Under the pieces are notes generated by a model. It had not been told where the DNA came from. It worked only from the letters and a program-made list of their open reading frames with translations, and did no database searches. Positions 63,887 to 64,000 of a DNA stretch of 64,000 nucleotides are shown in pieces (position 1 is the first letter of the stretch; every line of letters begins with the position of its first letter). The stretch is taken from the NCBI RefSeq assembly GCF_030116705.1, contig NZ_JAOTIK010000001.1, positions 2,375,001 to 2,439,000 on the forward strand, written 5' to 3'. This DNA is from Streptomyces sp. ML-6. GTDB lineage: Bacteria; Actinomycetota; Actinomycetes; Streptomycetales; Streptomycetaceae. Made by a program: the position numbers and the translations under genes.

Positions 63887-64000
63887 GAGCGGTCCTTTCG
63901 TTTCGACGCCCGGGCTCAATTCCCGGGCGGTGGAACCACCCTGACGACCCGTCCCCGTGGCCAGCGATGTCCGGTCGGCCGCACCGTCGAAAACCCCAGC

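Noticed and set aside
63540..64000. A cas3 gene upstream of cse1
   Set aside because: The final 460 bases encode only the 59-residue membrane protein. No helicase or HD motif appears in any frame.

Overview
The window is a stretch of a high-GC actinobacterial chromosome, almost certainly from a Streptomyces. The evidence is strong G/C bias at third codon positions, frequent GTG and TTG starts, long open antisense frames, and family content typical of the genus: a csn chitosan-oligosaccharide operon, a LAXTG-anchored surface protein, MalQ, allantoicase, EttA and a PknG-type kinase locus. The sequence opens inside one gene and no rRNA, prophage or insertion sequence is visible.

Left part (1-21,200). 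Two paralogous M1 aminopeptidases (the first cut by the window edge) flank a secreted subtilisin-like protease, aspartate-semialdehyde dehydrogenase and a MazEF-type toxin-antitoxin pair. A minus-strand block follows: LysR regulator then allantoicase, a small membrane protein, and MalQ preceded by a small protein built of 12-residue repeats. A secreted GH84-type glucosaminidase, an HNH nuclease and a MscS channel complete this part.

Middle (21,400-39,400). The csn operon carries a ROK repressor with a clear promoter and palindromic operator, a sugar-binding lipoprotein, two permeases, a GH4 enzyme and a sugar kinase. Next is a signalling locus: GlnX-like sensor, GlnH-like amino-acid-binding protein, a coiled-coil protein, a 22-codon coupling ORF, a PknG-type kinase (frameshifted in this sequence), a PP2C phosphatase, a VWA protein and a zinc-ribbon/FHA protein. 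By analogy to mycobacterial GlnX-GlnH-PknG-GarA it is probably an amino-acid-sensing phosphorylation circuit, here with extra parts.

Right part (39,400-57,650). This contains a PCMT-like methyltransferase, a group II truncated haemoglobin, a three-gene MacB/FtsX-type ABC system, a thioesterase-EttA block, a thioester-domain surface protein with a sortase signal, a single-strand DNA-binding protein, and an overlapping pair of dynamin-like GTPases.

End (57,900-64,000). A tRNA-Arg(TCT) with a strong terminator borders a complete type I-E Cascade operon (cse1-cse2-cas7-cas5-cas6e, all overlapping). No cas3, cas1, cas2 or CRISPR array is visible in the window. The items most worth following are the PknG locus with its frameshift and coupling ORF, the effector-only Cascade, the GH84 with an altered catalytic pair, and the thioester adhesin.
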